DNA of 52,071 nucleotides from Pasteurellaceae bacterium LFhippo2 (lineage in GTDB: Bacteria; Pseudomonadota; Gammaproteobacteria; Enterobacterales; Pasteurellaceae), in the NCBI GenBank assembly GCA_029852775.1, contig LEKJ01000008.1:1-52071 (forward strand). Reading direction: 5' to 3'. Each line of letters starts with the position of its first letter. Within the stretch, counting starts at the first letter, position 1. Position numbers and translations under genes: made by a program. This document shows, piece after piece, positions 1 through 11,179 of this stretch. The notes beneath the pieces are model-generated. The model was not told where the DNA came from. It made no database searches and saw only the letters and a program-made list of their open reading frames with translations.

Positions 1-125
<125 letters not shown>

Positions 126-138
126 ATTTTGAAAAAAA

Positions 139-2241
139 TTATTTTTTACGCGCTTCAATTACTGCTGCAGCAACACTTGATGGAGCTTCAGCATATTTTA
201 ACGGTTCCATTGAGTATGATGCACGACCTTGAGTTTGTGAACGTAAGTCTGTTGCATAACCGAACATTTCTGAAAGTGGAACTTCAGCATTGATCTTAAC
301 AACGAACTCGTTAGCTTCTTGGCCATTAACCATAGCACGACGACGGCTTAAGTCACCGATTACATCACCAACATAATCTGGTGGAGTTTCTACTTCAACT
401 TTCATAATTGGCTCAAGTAGAACAGGGTTTGCTTTCGCGAAACCAGCTTTAAATGCTAATGACGCTGCAAGTTTAAACGCTAATTCTGATGAGTCAACAT
501 CATGGTATGAACCGAAGTGTAAACGTACACCTAAATCCACTACTGGGTAACCCGCTAATGGACCAGATTTAAGTTGTTCTTGGATACCTTTATCTACCGC
601 AGGGATGTATTCACCAGGGATTACACCACCTTTGATTTCGTTGATGAACTCGTATCCTGGACCTTCTGGGTCTAATGGATATAAGTCGATAACAACGTGA
701 CCGTATTGACCACGACCACCTGATTGTTTCGCGTGTTTACCTTCGATATCTTTAACCGCTGAACGGATTGTTTCACGGTAAGATACTTGTGGTTTACCGA
801 TGTTCGCTTCAACTTTGAATTCACGTTTCATACGGTCAACGATGATATCTAAGTGTAACTCACCCATACCTGAGATAATTGTTTCACCTGATTCTTCATC
901 TGTGTGAACACGGAATGAAGGGTCTTCTTGTGCTAAACGACCTAACGCTAAGCCCATTTTCTCTTGGTCAGCTTTAGTTTTTGGTTCTACCGCTACAGAG
1001 ATTACTGGCTCTGGGAATTCCATACGTTCAAGGATGATTGGAGCATCTAATGAACATAAAGTATCACCTGTACCAACATCTTTTAAGCCGATTGCAGCTG
1101 CGATATCGCCCGCACGAACTTCTTTGATCTCTTCACGTTTGTTAGCGTGCATCTGTACGATACGACCGAAACGTTCACGTTTTTGTTTCACAGAGTTCAT
1201 TACTGTGTCACCTGAGTTGATTACACCAGAGTAAACACGGAAGAACGTTAAGTTACCTACGAATGGGTCAGTTGCAATTTTGAACGCTAATGAAGAGAAT
1301 GGCTCTTCATCGCTTGGGTGACGCTCACCTTCAGTTTCGTCTAAGTTGATACCTTTGATTGCTGGGATATCAGTTGGTGCCGGTAAGTAATCGATTACCG
1401 CGTCAAGCATTGCTTGAACACCTTTGTTTTTGAACGCAGAACCACAGCAAACTGGGATCACTTCGCTTGCTAATACACGCTGACGTAATGCTGCTTTGAT
1501 TTCTTCTTCGCTTAAGTCACCTTCTTCGAAGAATTTGTTCATTAACTCTTCTGATGCTTCAGCTGCAGCTTCAACTAACATTTCACGACGCTCTTGACAT
1601 GCATCTAACATATCAGCAGGGATGTCTTCGTAAGTAAAAGTCATACCTTGGTCTTCTTCGTTCCAGTTGATTGCTTTCATTTTGATTAAGTCAACAACAC
1701 CTTTGAAGCTGTCTTCAGCACCAATTGGAAGTTGTAAAGCAACTGCGTTACCACCTAAACGAGTTTTGATTTGATCAACTACACGTAGGAAGTTAGCACC
1801 AGTACGGTCCATTTTGTTTACGAACGCGATACGTGGAACTTGGTATTTGTTAGCTTGACGCCATACTGTTTCTGATTGTGGTTGAACACCACCAACCGCA
1901 CAGTAAACCATTACCGCACCGTCAAGAACACGCATTGAACGTTCAACTTCGATTGTGAAGTCAACGTGTCCCGGAGTATCGATAACGTTGATACGGTGTT
2001 GTGGATATTGTTGAGACATACCAGACCAGAACGCTGTTGTTGCAGCAGAGGTGATTGTGATACCACGCTCTTGTTCTTGTTCCATCCAGTCCATTGTCGC
2101 TGCACCATCGTGTACTTCACCAATTTTGTGACTTACACCTGTGTAGAATAGGATACGCTCAGAGGTAGTTGTTTTACCAGCGTCAATGTGAGCACTGATA
2201 CCGATGTTACGGTAGCGCTCAATAGGAGTTACACGAGCCAT
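139..2241 (-). CDS. fusA: Elongation factor G
   Basis: This 700-residue protein has the full length of EF-G, the GTPase that drives ribosomal translocation and, with RRF, ribosome recycling. The GTPase motifs are visible in order: AHIDAGKTT (P-loop, near residue 17), DTPGHVDF (G3) and NKMDRTG (G4). The later EF-G domains follow, including the conserved GMGELHLDI stretch and a C-terminal [13 protein letters not shown] segment. The start [12 protein letters not shown] is the usual EF-G start. The gene sits between rpsG and tuf in the str operon, 81 bases after rpsG. Nothing is truncated or unusual. Confidence 0.99.
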   Translation of the reverse strand: MARVTPIERYRNIGISAHIDAGKTTTSERILFYTGVSHKIGEVHDGAATMDWMEQEQERGITITSAATTAFWSGMSQQYPQHRINVIDTPGHVDFTIEVERSMRVLDGAVMVYCAVGGVQPQSETVWRQANKYQVPRIAFVNKMDRTGANFLRVVDQIKTRLGGNAVALQLPIGAEDSFKGVVDLIKMKAINWNEEDQGMTFTYEDIPADMLDACQERREMLVEAAAEASEELMNKFFEEGDLSEEEIKAALRQRVLASEVIPVCCGSAFKNKGVQAMLDAVIDYLPAPTDIPAIKGINLDETEGERHPSDEEPFSSLAFKIATDPFVGNLTFFRVYSGVINSGDTVMNSVKQKRERFGRIVQMHANKREEIKEVRAGDIAAAIGLKDVGTGDTLCSLDAPIILERMEFPEPVISVAVEPKTKADQEKMGLALGRLAQEDPSFRVHTDEESGETIISGMGELHLDIIVDRMKREFKVEANIGKPQVSYRETIRSAVKDIEGKHAKQSGGRGQYGHVVIDLYPLDPEGPGYEFINEIKGGVIPGEYIPAVDKGIQEQLKSGPLAGYPVVDLGVRLHFGSYHDVDSSELAFKLAASLAFKAGFAKANPVLLEPIMKVEVETPPDYVGDVIGDLSRRRAMVNGQEANEFVVKINAEVPLSEMFGYATDLRSQTQGRASYSMEPLKYAEAPSSVAAAVIEARKK

Positions 2242-2281
2242 TATTATTACCTTGTAATCTAATGTGAAATTTATATAGTAA

Positions 2282-2314
2282 TAGGCTTCATCACAAACCT
2301 TGAGATGAAGCCTA
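2282..2314 (-). other. rpsG-fusA intercistronic hairpin
   Basis: A perfect 11-bp inverted repeat (TAGGCTTCATC / GATGAAGCCTA) with an 11-base loop fills the space between rpsG and fusA. The downstream minus strand is A/U-rich but has no clean U-run. It could tune fusA expression relative to rpsG; that role is inferred. Confidence 0.5.
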
Positions 2315-2322
2315 CAAATTTA

Positions 2323-2886
<564 letters not shown>

Positions 2887-2942
2887 TTATGGTTAATTAA
2901 ATTTGTTTAATTAGACGTTTGGCCTTACTTAACGGAGAACCA

Positions 2943-3320
<378 letters not shown>

Positions 3321-3383
3321 TTAAGCTCCAGTTAAAATTAAAATACAATAATAAATGCCTTTCAAGAAAAGAAAGGACGGCGA

Positions 3384-3412
3384 ATTTTAGGGTATTATTC
3401 ACACAGTGTCAA
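3384..3412 (-). promoter_or_regulatory. Strong sigma-70 promoter of the str operon
   Basis: On the minus strand the sequence reads TTGACA, 17 bases, TAAAAT, close to the sigma-70 consensus, as expected for a ribosomal protein operon. Transcription would start near 3377 and give a leader of about 60 bases. A small hairpin (CCTTTC / GAAAGG, 3358-3376) lies at the start of that leader. Confidence 0.8.
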
Positions 3413-3443
3413 GATCATTTAAACTCACCTGTTGATTCGATAA

Positions 3444-3473
3444 TTAGCACTAACAACTCGAATCCTTTATAAT
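3444..3473 (+). promoter_or_regulatory. Probable hemH promoter
   Basis: A perfect -10 TATAAT (3468-3473) is preceded at 18 bases by TTAGCA as a weak -35. The predicted start is about 25 bases before the hemH ATG, which has an AAAGGAAT ribosome binding site. Confidence 0.5.
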
Positions 3474-3504
3474 GCTCTAAAATCTTGTAAATAAAGGAAT
3501 AACT

Positions 3505-4464
3505 ATGTCAAATCAGAAAATTGGTGTATTACTGGCAAATTTAGGCACGCCTGATGAACCAACCACTCCCGCAGTTAAACGCTATTTAAAACAATTTTTG
3601 AGTGACCCACGTGTTATCGATTTGCCAAAACTAAAATGGCAATTTATTTTGAATTTTATGGTACTCCCAAAACGAGCACCTAAAGTTGCACACGCTTATA
3701 AATCAATTTGGACAGAAGACGGCTCTCCACTTCTTTCTATTTCTCGTCAACAACAGAAAGCCGTACAGAATTATTTCAGTTACAAAGGAAAAGATGTTGT
3801 GGTTGAATTGGGTATGAGCTACGGCAATCCAAGTATGAGCAATGCCGTTGCAAACTTATTAGCACAAGGCGTGGAAAAAATTGTGGTGTTACCTCTCTAC
3901 CCACAATATAGCTCAACCACCACAGCTTCGGTTTTTGACGCTTTTGCTAAAGCCTTAACTGAACATAAGAAAATGGTGCCTTTTGAATTTATTCATAACT
4001 ACCACAACGATCCGCTTTATATCAAAGCATTAGCAAGCACCATTGAACTTGCAGAAGATGAATTACTGCTATTCTCTTTCCACGGTATCCCTGAACGTTA
4101 TGAAACAGAAGGAGATTTCTATGCAAATCACTGCCGTGAAACAGCTCGTTTAGTTGCTGAACAGCTAGGTTTAAATGAGGCACAATGGTTCTTATCCTTC
4201 CAATCTCGCTTTGGAAAAGAAGAGTGGTTAAAGCCTTATACCGACGAAACTTTGGAAAGTTTCCCAGAAAAAGGGATTAAAAAAGTCGCGGTAATCTGCC
4301 CTGGTTTCTCGGCGGACTGCTTAGAAACTATTGAAGAGATCGGTGAAGAAAACCGTGAAAACTTTGAAAAAGCAGGCGGTGAAAGCTATCGCTATATTCC
4401 TGCATTAAATGCAAATGGCGATCATATTCAAGCGTTAGTGAAATTGATTGAACAACGAATCTAA
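3505..4464 (+). CDS. hemH: Ferrochelatase
   Basis: The 319-residue product is the typical length of bacterial ferrochelatase, which inserts ferrous iron into protoporphyrin IX as the last step of haem synthesis. The N-terminal GVLLANLGTPDEP and the SDPRVIDLP loop are family signatures. The catalytic histidine lies in FSFHGIPER (His193), and the acidic partner in CPGFSADCLETIEEI (Glu274). The protein should be cytosolic or membrane-peripheral. It is transcribed away from the str operon and converges on the YedE gene across a USS-based terminator. Its presence suggests the organism can at least complete haem from porphyrin; the upstream pathway is not in view. Confidence 0.98.
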   Translation: MSNQKIGVLLANLGTPDEPTTPAVKRYLKQFLSDPRVIDLPKLKWQFILNFMVLPKRAPKVAHAYKSIWTEDGSPLLSISRQQQKAVQNYFSYKGKDVVVELGMSYGNPSMSNAVANLLAQGVEKIVVLPLYPQYSSTTTASVFDAFAKALTEHKKMVPFEFIHNYHNDPLYIKALASTIELAEDELLLFSFHGIPERYETEGDFYANHCRETARLVAEQLGLNEAQWFLSFQSRFGKEEWLKPYTDETLESFPEKGIKKVAVICPGFSADCLETIEEIGEENRENFEKAGGESYRYIPALNANGDHIQALVKLIEQRI

Positions 4465-4477
4465 TTTACATCTACCT

Positions 4478-4541
4478 ACAAGCGGGTGGATTTTTTGGTA
4501 ACTTTGCACTTGTAAACTTTTCAAAAAATCTACCCGCTTGT
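4478..4541. terminator. Bidirectional terminator made from an inverted pair of uptake-signal-like sequences
   Basis: ACAAGCGGGTGGATTTTTT (4478-4496) pairs with AAAAAATCTACCCGCTTGT (4523-4541), 19 bases with a single mismatch. The stem carries a U-run or A-run on each side, so it can terminate both hemH and the converging yedE. Each arm begins with a near-USS core (ACAAGCGGG instead of ACAAGCGGT). Inverted USS pairs used as terminators are well known in Pasteurellaceae. Confidence 0.8.
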
Positions 4542-4547
4542 TAATTA

Positions 4548-5609
4548 TTAGGCTGCTGATTTATTGCTAAATCCAACATAAGCACAGAATAGTAAACCCA
4601 ATATTACGGCAAATGGTGTGAAGGTTGGAACACCGGCTGGCGAAGCCGCGAGACCAAAATTATGAGCCGTAGCTGCTCCCAATACCATACCTAATAAAAA
4701 GAGTGCTGAATCATTATTCCCCTCACCCAAATGAACGAGCTGCTTACCAGGACACCCACCGGCTAAAGAGAAGCACAAACCACATAACGCCATTGAGCAG
4801 AAATTCCAAATATAGTCATTATGTGCTATTGGCTGCTGTTCAACACCAAAATTAAACTGGCCTAAAGCTAAATTCGTCACGGTAGCAAAAATAACTAAAG
4901 CAATAACTCCATTTAATAGGTGAGAATCTCGTGACAAAATAAAGTTGCGGAACGCACCAATAGAACAGAAGCGTGAACGTTGCATTAACACGCCAAGCAC
5001 ACCGCCAGCTCCGAGTGACAGCCACATATCAGCACGCATTGAGCCAGGGCCTTTTTCTGAGAAGAAGATCGCTAGATTCTCACCAAAGCTAAATTTAGTG
5101 AGTAGTAAAAGGAAAAGTCCAATCACAATAAAAATAGCAACTAATCCCGATGAAGTACTCTGTTCTGCCGATTTTCCTAATGAAAAACCTCGTTTAAAAA
5201 AGAAAATGCCAACAACAACGCCAGCAATCAAACCTAAAATGCCGGCAATACTTGTTAAATCACCACCGCCTAAGCGTAAAAAAGCGCGCCACGGACAGCC
5301 AAGAAAAGTTAATGCCCCTAACATTGCAAAAAAGCCTAATGCAATGCGAGTAACGGGAGCAGAACCGCCTCTTGGCCTAAATTCTTTGGTAAAAAATGCA
5401 CTGGCTAAAGCGCCAAAGACCAAGCCAATGAGTTCAGGACGAATATATTGAAGAGTTGCGACTTTATGTAAACCAACTGCCCCAGTTGTATCACGAATGA
5501 AACAAGCTGCGCAGAAGCCCATATTGCCAGGATTGCCAGAATAGGTTAGAAGTGGAGCGACGATACCAAGTGCAGCACCTGCAACCACAGGCCAAGTGAA
5601 AATTTTCAT
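4548..5609 (-). CDS. yedE: YedE/YeeE-family inner-membrane transporter, YedE selenium-associated type
   Basis: This 353-residue hydrophobic protein has about nine to ten membrane segments and belongs to the YeeE/YedE family. Members of that family carry sulfur or selenium compounds. The YedE-subtype cysteine motifs are present: GFCAACFIRD near residue 32, FLGCPWRAFLRLGGGD near 102, RSRFCSIGAF near 213 and LAGGCPGKQLVHLGEG near 285. By family knowledge the YedE subtype is linked to selenium metabolism and often sits beside yedF, which is absent here. Transport of a selenium or sulfur species is therefore an inference. The gene stands alone, converging on hemH and divergent from pepO. Confidence 0.85.
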   Translation of the reverse strand: MKIFTWPVVAGAALGIVAPLLTYSGNPGNMGFCAACFIRDTTGAVGLHKVATLQYIRPELIGLVFGALASAFFTKEFRPRGGSAPVTRIALGFFAMLGALTFLGCPWRAFLRLGGGDLTSIAGILGLIAGVVVGIFFFKRGFSLGKSAEQSTSSGLVAIFIVIGLFLLLLTKFSFGENLAIFFSEKGPGSMRADMWLSLGAGGVLGVLMQRSRFCSIGAFRNFILSRDSHLLNGVIALVIFATVTNLALGQFNFGVEQQPIAHNDYIWNFCSMALCGLCFSLAGGCPGKQLVHLGEGNNDSALFLLGMVLGAATAHNFGLAASPAGVPTFTPFAVILGLLFCAYVGFSNKSAA

Positions 5610-5758
5610 AGTAAGACCCTTGTGATATCTAAAATGTTTAACAAATTGTTTTTGCTTAAAAAAAGCACTGCAATTCTACAATATTTCACATTTCCAAAAA
5701 GTAATTTTACGTTTTTGATTGTCCTAAATTTGATCCTAATTAAATAAAGAGAATAACA

Positions 5759-7786
5759 ATGAGAAAATCCCTAACCCTTTTAGCAACCTTAGTTCTATCA
5801 ACTTCTGCGATTGCTAACCAAACCAACTATCAAAGTACCTTAACCGAAGGTATGGACAAAAGCATTGCACCACAGAAAGACTTTTACCGCTATGTAAATG
5901 GTAAATGGCTTGAAACAGCACAAATTCCTGCTGACCGTACTTCGTGGGGAACCCTTGCGGAATTAAATGAGATCAACGAAAAGCGTTCGATTGAATTACT
6001 ACAAGCGGTCATTTCTGATGAAAAATTTGCAAATGACCAGAAAGCACAACGCTTAAAAGCTCTTTATCAAACCTATACTGACTTAGAAGCCCGTGAGAAA
6101 TTAGGCTTAGAACCAATTCAAGCGGATTTAGCCAAAATCGAACAAATTGCTACTTTCACAGATTTAGAAAATTACTTAATTACTGAAACTAAACAAGGTA
6201 ACGAGCTGTTATTTGGTTGGTCAGTGTTTGCTCACCTAAAAAACTCTCGTCAAAATGCCGTCTATTTTAGTAACGATAGCTTAGGGTTAAGTAATGACTA
6301 TTTCCAAAAAGATACCCCTGAAAATAAGAAAACTTTAGAACAGTATCAAAACTATGTAGCACAAATACTGACTTTTGCTAAAGTCGAAAATGCAGAGCAA
6401 AAAGCCAAAGCGATTGTGGAATATGAAAGTGCGATTGCCAAAACCTTATTCACCAACGAAGAGCGCCGTGATATTCAAAAACGCTATAATCCAATGACTA
6501 TGGCTGAATTAGAAAGTGTAAGTAAAAATATTAATCTTGCTAAGTTCTTAACGGCTGTAGGTGTAAACACAGATGAAGTGATTATTTGGGAACCTAGATT
6601 TATCAAGCAATTTGATGAGCTGTTTAACCCACAAAACTTAGCAGTAATTAAAGATTATCTACGCTTCAAAACTATTTCAAATGCTTCACCTTATCTTAAC
6701 AAAGCGCTAGATGAAGCGAATTTTGAGTTTTATGGTCGTACTCTAGTGGGGCAAAAAGAGCAACGCCCGCTAGACAAACGTGCTTTACGCCTTGTGAATA
6801 ATCAGATTGGCCAAGAGTTTGCCCAGTTCTATGTGGAAAAATTCTTCCCTGCGACTGCGAAGAAAGATTTGTTAGAAATGGCAAGCTACTTAGTCAAAGC
6901 CTACCACGTGCGTATTGATAATTTGGATTGGATGTCGCCTGAAACCAAAGTTAAAGCCAAAGCGAAGTTAGATAAATTTATCACCGAAGTGGGCTATCCA
7001 AATAAATGGAAAGACTACTCTGTCCTTAGCTTACAAAATGTGGCACAAGGTGGTTCACTCTATGCTAACTTAAAACAGATTGCACAATGGAACTATCAAG
7101 AAGGTTTAAACAAAATCGGCAAGCCGGTTGATTTAAACGAATGGGGGATGTTGCCACAGGTAGTCAATGCCTCTTATAGCCCATTGATGAACCGAATTGT
7201 GTTCCCAGCAGGGATTTTACAAGCACCGCTTTATGATATTAAAGCTGATCCTGCGGTAAACTTTGGGGCTATTGGTGCGATTATCGGCCACGAAATTACC
7301 CACGGCTTTGATGATAGCGGTTCAAAATTTGATGGCGAAGGCAATTTAAGCGACTGGTGGACAGCAGAAGATCGTAAGAAGTTTGAAGCTCTTGCCGATC
7401 AACTTGTGGCACAGTTTGATAAATTTGAAGTGGCGCCAAAGGTATTTGTAAATGGGCGTTTCACCTTAGGGGAAAATATTGCGGATTTAGGTGGTTTAAG
7501 TATCGCTTATGACGCCTTAAAACTTTATGAGAAAGATCACGGTGCAACACCATTAATGGAAGAACTCACCCCTGATCAACGTTTCTTTATGAGCTGGACA
7601 CGTTCTTGGCGTAACAAGGCGACAGTACAATCGCTTACTCACCAAGTGAAAAGCGATCCACACGCCCCTGGTGAATATCGTGCTTATGCACCAGTGTTAA
7701 ATATCAGTGGTTTCCATAATGCGTTTGGCACCAAGCAAGGTGATCCAATGTTTAAGCCATTGAATGAACGAATTAAGATTTGGTAA
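5759..7786 (+). CDS. pepO: M13-family zinc metallopeptidase (PepO-like)
   Basis: The 675-residue protein has an N-terminal signal peptide (MRKSLTLLATLVLSTSAIA) and so should act in the periplasm or be secreted. The neprilysin-family M13 signature GAIIGHEITHGFDDSG gives the zinc ligands His511 and His515 with catalytic Glu512. ENIADLGG supplies the third ligand (Glu572). The C-terminal NISGFHNAFGTKQGDPMF segment is typical of the family, whose members cut oligopeptides. An exact uptake signal (6001-6009) lies within the coding sequence. The gene is flanked by divergent yedE and a converging DUF805 gene and ends in a strong terminator. Confidence 0.93.
   Translation: MRKSLTLLATLVLSTSAIANQTNYQSTLTEGMDKSIAPQKDFYRYVNGKWLETAQIPADRTSWGTLAELNEINEKRSIELLQAVISDEKFANDQKAQRLKALYQTYTDLEAREKLGLEPIQADLAKIEQIATFTDLENYLITETKQGNELLFGWSVFAHLKNSRQNAVYFSNDSLGLSNDYFQKDTPENKKTLEQYQNYVAQILTFAKVENAEQKAKAIVEYESAIAKTLFTNEERRDIQKRYNPMTMAELESVSKNINLAKFLTAVGVNTDEVIIWEPRFIKQFDELFNPQNLAVIKDYLRFKTISNASPYLNKALDEANFEFYGRTLVGQKEQRPLDKRALRLVNNQIGQEFAQFYVEKFFPATAKKDLLEMASYLVKAYHVRIDNLDWMSPETKVKAKAKLDKFITEVGYPNKWKDYSVLSLQNVAQGGSLYANLKQIAQWNYQEGLNKIGKPVDLNEWGMLPQVVNASYSPLMNRIVFPAGILQAPLYDIKADPAVNFGAIGAIIGHEITHGFDDSGSKFDGEGNLSDWWTAEDRKKFEALADQLVAQFDKFEVAPKVFVNGRFTLGENIADLGGLSIAYDALKLYEKDHGATPLMEELTPDQRFFMSWTRSWRNKATVQSLTHQVKSDPHAPGEYRAYAPVLNISGFHNAFGTKQGDPMFKPLNERIKIW
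6001..6009 (+). repeat. DNA uptake signal sequence inside pepO
   Basis: ACAAGCGGT is followed by C and an A/T-rich stretch ending in TTTGCAAAT, which matches the extended A. pleuropneumoniae-type signal. Confidence 0.85.
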
Positions 7787-7807
7787 AATCTATATTTACC
7801 AACAATA

Positions 7808-7833
7808 ATGGCGGGAAAATCCCGCCATATTTT
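7808..7833 (+). terminator. Rho-independent terminator after pepO
   Basis: ATGGCGGGA / TCCCGCCAT forms a 9-bp stem with a three-base loop, followed by ATATTTTTTATT on the plus strand. Confidence 0.85.
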
Positions 7834-8397
7834 TTATTGAACGATATTGTTATTGTCTGACTTATTTTTCCAAACATCCGCTTTATCTTCTTGCGGTAAA
7901 GTAACTTCACTTTCAATCTGTTCTACTTCAACATTTGGATTTTTTGGGTCTGCGCCGTATTTATTAGTAAAGCGATCGCCGTCCATAAACAGCAACCCAA
8001 GATAAAAGCCCAAAAAGATAATGACGATAACAATCGCAAATACAGCAGATAGAGTGCCTGAAAACAACTCGCTTTCGCCAATCATAGTCAATAATCCAAC
8101 CGCCACAACGATTACTCCCATTGGCACTAGTTGCCACCAGCCAGAAAAGCCTAAATCATGCAAACGACGAGCAGTTAAGCTAATTGCCGTAAAGAATGTG
8201 ACAAGGCTAAATAGAAGGCTAACAAAATATAATATTGCACCTAAATCAGCTAACCCAAGAAGAGCGCTTGCTCCAATAAAAATATTAAACACGATACCAA
8301 TTAACCAACACATCAAGCTAAACCAGCCATACTCTCTACGTCTAGCTCGACCTTTGTATTTAAATGTGTTTTTCAATGCAATCCAAAACCAATTCAT
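7834..8397 (-). CDS. DUF805-family inner-membrane protein
   Basis: The 187-residue protein begins MNWFWIALKNTFKYKGRARRREYGWF, the characteristic DUF805 opening (an aromatic N-terminus, then the R-x-R-R-E-Y/F-W motif). About four membrane segments follow, and RRLHDLGFSGWW is the second family signature. The last 45 residues form a charged tail. The function of DUF805 proteins is unknown. It converges on pepO. It is divergent from prfC, with a USS in the shared upstream region. The name is firm; no role can be given. Confidence 0.88.
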   Translation of the reverse strand: MNWFWIALKNTFKYKGRARRREYGWFSLMCWLIGIVFNIFIGASALLGLADLGAILYFVSLLFSLVTFFTAISLTARRLHDLGFSGWWQLVPMGVIVVAVGLLTMIGESELFSGTLSAVFAIVIVIIFLGFYLGLLFMDGDRFTNKYGADPKNPNVEVEQIESEVTLPQEDKADVWKNKSDNNNIVQ

Positions 8398-8408
8398 AAT
8401 ATCTCCTT

Positions 8409-8417
8409 ACAAGCGGT
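8409..8417 (+). repeat. DNA uptake signal sequence between the DUF805 gene and prfC
   Basis: Exact ACAAGCGGT, with TTTGCAAAT about 20 bases further on, as in the extended signal. It sits a few bases upstream of the DUF805 start. Confidence 0.85.
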
Positions 8418-8536
8418 TCAATTTAGTAAAAACTTTGCAAATCTTAGCATAAATAGCCTTTCTAGGTTGTGATGTACCTCTAAATAAGCGAAAATATGCG
8501 CCATTTTTGAAAACGAATATAGAGACGAAATAAACA

Positions 8537-10126
8537 ATGTCATTAAACGAATATCCACAAGAAGTAAATAAACGCAGAACCTTTGCGATTATTTCCCACC
8601 CCGATGCCGGTAAAACCACCATTACTGAAAAAGTATTACTTTACGGAAATGCAATTCAAAAAGCTGGTTCTGTAAAAGGTAAAGGTTCGGCGCAACACGC
8701 GAAATCGGACTGGATGGAAATGGAAAAGCAACGTGGTATCTCGATCACCACCTCTGTAATGCAATTCCCGTATAACGATTGCTTAGTAAACCTATTAGAT
8801 ACCCCCGGACACGAAGACTTCTCGGAAGATACTTACCGTACCTTAACCGCAGTGGATAGCTGTTTAATGGTTATCGACTCTGCGAAGGGTGTTGAGGAAC
8901 GTACTATCAAATTAATGGAAGTTACTCGCCTACGTGATACGCCGATTTTGACCTTTATGAACAAACTCGACCGTGATATCCGTGATCCAATGGAATTATT
9001 AGACGAAGTTGAAAGCGTGCTAAAAATCAACTGTGCGCCAATTACGTGGCCTATCGGCTGTGGCAAACTGTTTAAAGGTGTGTATCACATCTACAAAGAT
9101 GAAACCTACCTATACCAAACAGGTCAAGGCCATACCATCCAAGATGTACGTATTATCAAAGGATTAGATAACCCTGAATTAGATGCAGCTGTAGGTGACG
9201 ATTTAGCAGGTCAATTACGTGAAGAGTTAGAGCTGGTACAGGGGGCAAGCCACGAGTTTGATCACGATGCGTTCTTAAACGGCGAATTAACTCCGGTATT
9301 CTTCGGTACCGCATTAGGTAACTTCGGTGTGGACCACTTCTTAGACGGTTTAACAGAATGGGCGCCTGTGCCACAAGCACGCCAAGCCGATGCTCGTACC
9401 GTTGAAGCAAGCGAAGAGAAATTTAGCGGTTTCGTATTTAAAATCCAAGCGAATATGGATCCAAAACACAGAGACCGTGTTGCCTTTATGCGTGTCGTAT
9501 CGGGTAAATACGAAAAAGGTATGAAACTAAAACACGTGCGTATCGGTAAAGATGTGGTGATTTCAGACGCATTAACCTTTATGGCGGGCGACCGTTCCCA
9601 CGCTGAAGAAGCATTCGCAGGGGATATTATCGGTTTACACAACCACGGAACTATCCAAATCGGCGATACCTTCACCCAAGGCGAAACGCTGAAATTTACC
9701 GGTATTCCAAACTTCGCCCCTGAGCTATTCCGCCGTATCCGTTTACGTGATCCGCTTAAACAGAAACAGCTGTTAAAAGGCTTAGTTCAGCTTTCTGAAG
9801 AAGGTGCGGTACAGGTATTCCGTCCATTATTAAATAACGATTTAATCGTAGGCGCGGTGGGTGTACTTCAGTTTGATGTGGTAGTTTCACGTTTAAAAAC
9901 TGAATATAACGTGGAAGCAATTTACGAAACCGTAAATGTAGCAACAGCCCGCTGGGTTGAATGCAAAGATGCGAAGAAATTTGAAGAATTTAAACGTAAA
10001 AATGAGCAAAACTTAGCCCTAGATGGTGGTGATAACTTAACTTATATCGCACCAACAATGGTGAACTTAAACCTTGCGCAAGAACGTTATCCTGATGTGG
10101 AATTCTTTAAAACACGTGAGCATTAA
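8537..10126 (+). CDS. prfC: Peptide chain release factor 3
   Basis: The 529-residue product is release factor RF3, the GTPase that removes RF1 and RF2 from the ribosome after peptide release. GTPase motifs are clear: SHPDAGKTT (P-loop, about residue 20), [10 protein letters not shown] (G3) and NKLDRD (G4). The RF3-specific [24 protein letters not shown] segment separates it from EF-G. The C-terminal [10 protein letters not shown] ending is complete. It is 181 bases upstream of rlmB in the same direction, with a palindromic repeat between them. Confidence 0.98.
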   Translation: MSLNEYPQEVNKRRTFAIISHPDAGKTTITEKVLLYGNAIQKAGSVKGKGSAQHAKSDWMEMEKQRGISITTSVMQFPYNDCLVNLLDTPGHEDFSEDTYRTLTAVDSCLMVIDSAKGVEERTIKLMEVTRLRDTPILTFMNKLDRDIRDPMELLDEVESVLKINCAPITWPIGCGKLFKGVYHIYKDETYLYQTGQGHTIQDVRIIKGLDNPELDAAVGDDLAGQLREELELVQGASHEFDHDAFLNGELTPVFFGTALGNFGVDHFLDGLTEWAPVPQARQADARTVEASEEKFSGFVFKIQANMDPKHRDRVAFMRVVSGKYEKGMKLKHVRIGKDVVISDALTFMAGDRSHAEEAFAGDIIGLHNHGTIQIGDTFTQGETLKFTGIPNFAPELFRRIRLRDPLKQKQLLKGLVQLSEEGAVQVFRPLLNNDLIVGAVGVLQFDVVVSRLKTEYNVEAIYETVNVATARWVECKDAKKFEEFKRKNEQNLALDGGDNLTYIAPTMVNLNLAQERYPDVEFFKTREH

Positions 10127-10134
10127 TTCATTTT

Positions 10135-10277
10135 GCCCTCTCTCTGGCTAAATTGCTGAACGCAATTTACCCTGTCTCTCTCCCGCAAGCGGGCGAGAGG
10201 AATAAAACTCTCCCCCGTGAACGGGGGAGAGACAGATTTGAGCAAAGCAACGTCTTTGCGAAAATCAGAGAGAGGGC
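10135..10277. repeat. CTCTCCC-type palindromic repeat, copy A (prfC-rlmB)
   Basis: The element is bounded by GCCCTCTCTCTG and its inverse CAGAGAGAGGGC. Inside are a hairpin AAATTGCTGAACGCAATTT and two CTCTCCC / GGGAGAG stems. It shares the TTGCTGAACGCAA hairpin and CTGTCTCTCTCCC blocks with the copies at 28219, 30345 and 32661. It fills most of the 181-base gap. No gene is seen in it. Confidence 0.8.
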
Positions 10278-10307
10278 AGATTTTCCATCATAATAGAATT
10301 TAAAACT

Positions 10308-11051
10308 ATGAGCGAACAAATCTACGGTATTCACGCCGTTAAAGCCTTTTTAGATAACGCCCCTGAGCGTTTAATCGAAGTCTATGTACTTAAAGGCCGT
10401 GAAGATAAACGTTTAACCCCATTGTTAAACGAACTACAACGCTTAGGCATTGCCATTCAGCAATTAAACCGCCAAAGCCTTGATAACAAAGCCCAAGGTG
10501 AAGTGCACCAAGGGATTATTGCACGTATCGTGCCGGCAAAAGAGCTGAACGAACACGATCTAGATAAGATCTTGGCAAGCAAACCAAATCCATTCCTATT
10601 GATCTTAGATGGTGTAACCGATCCACATAATCTCGGCGCTTGTTTACGTACTGCGGATGCGGCAGGTGTTGATGCGGTTATCGTGCCAAAAGATAAATCA
10701 GCACAATTAACTTCAACGGCACGTAAAGTAGCCTGTGGTGCGGCAGAAACAGTGCCATTAATCCGTGTTACTAACCTTGCTCGTACAATGCGTGAACTAC
10801 AAGAAAACAACGTGTGGATTATCGGTACAGCAGGCGAAGCAACAGAAAGCCTATACCAAGTGAAATTAACAGGTTCAATTGCATTAGTGATGGGGGCGGA
10901 AGGTGATGGTATGCGCCGTTTAACCCGTGAACATTGCGATCAGTTGGTAAGTATCCCAATGGCTGGTTCAGTATCATCTCTGAATGTATCTGTGGCCACA
11001 GGCGTATGCTTATTTGAAATTGTGCGTCAAAAGTTAGCGCAGTTGGCGTAA
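10308..11051 (+). CDS. rlmB: 23S rRNA (guanosine-2251-2'-O)-methyltransferase
   Basis: The 247-residue protein begins [15 protein letters not shown] and has the small N-terminal substrate-binding domain. A SPOUT methyltransferase domain follows, with [34 protein letters not shown] and the knot-forming ISIPM-type segment [17 protein letters not shown]. RlmB methylates the ribose of G2251 in the peptidyl-transferase P loop of 23S rRNA. Length and motifs are complete. It follows prfC and ends at a terminator facing ilvC. Confidence 0.97.
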   Translation: MSEQIYGIHAVKAFLDNAPERLIEVYVLKGREDKRLTPLLNELQRLGIAIQQLNRQSLDNKAQGEVHQGIIARIVPAKELNEHDLDKILASKPNPFLLILDGVTDPHNLGACLRTADAAGVDAVIVPKDKSAQLTSTARKVACGAAETVPLIRVTNLARTMRELQENNVWIIGTAGEATESLYQVKLTGSIALVMGAEGDGMRRLTREHCDQLVSIPMAGSVSSLNVSVATGVCLFEIVRQKLAQLA

Positions 11052-11065
11052 TTATTTAGCTAAAA

Positions 11066-11094
11066 AAGCTAGTCGGACTAGCTTCTTTATTTTA
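11066..11094 (+). terminator. Terminator after rlmB
   Basis: AAGCTAGTC / GACTAGCTT form a stem around a tight loop, followed by CTTTATTTT on the plus strand. Confidence 0.7.
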
Positions 11095-11131
11095 GAACTC
11101 TACAAGCGCTCTGTTTTAGCAAATATTTTAC

Positions 11132-11161
11132 AAAAAAAGCGAACTAGCATAACCAGTTCGC
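11132..11161 (-). terminator. Terminator after ilvC
   Basis: On the minus strand GCGAACT and AGTTCGC pair around a 9-base loop and are followed by a run of seven U. Confidence 0.75.
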
Positions 11162-11179
11162 CTTTATTCTATTTAATTA

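Noticed and set aside
10135-10277. Repeat copy A as a CRISPR-like array
   Set aside because: There are no regularly spaced identical repeats, only nested palindromes, and no cas genes.
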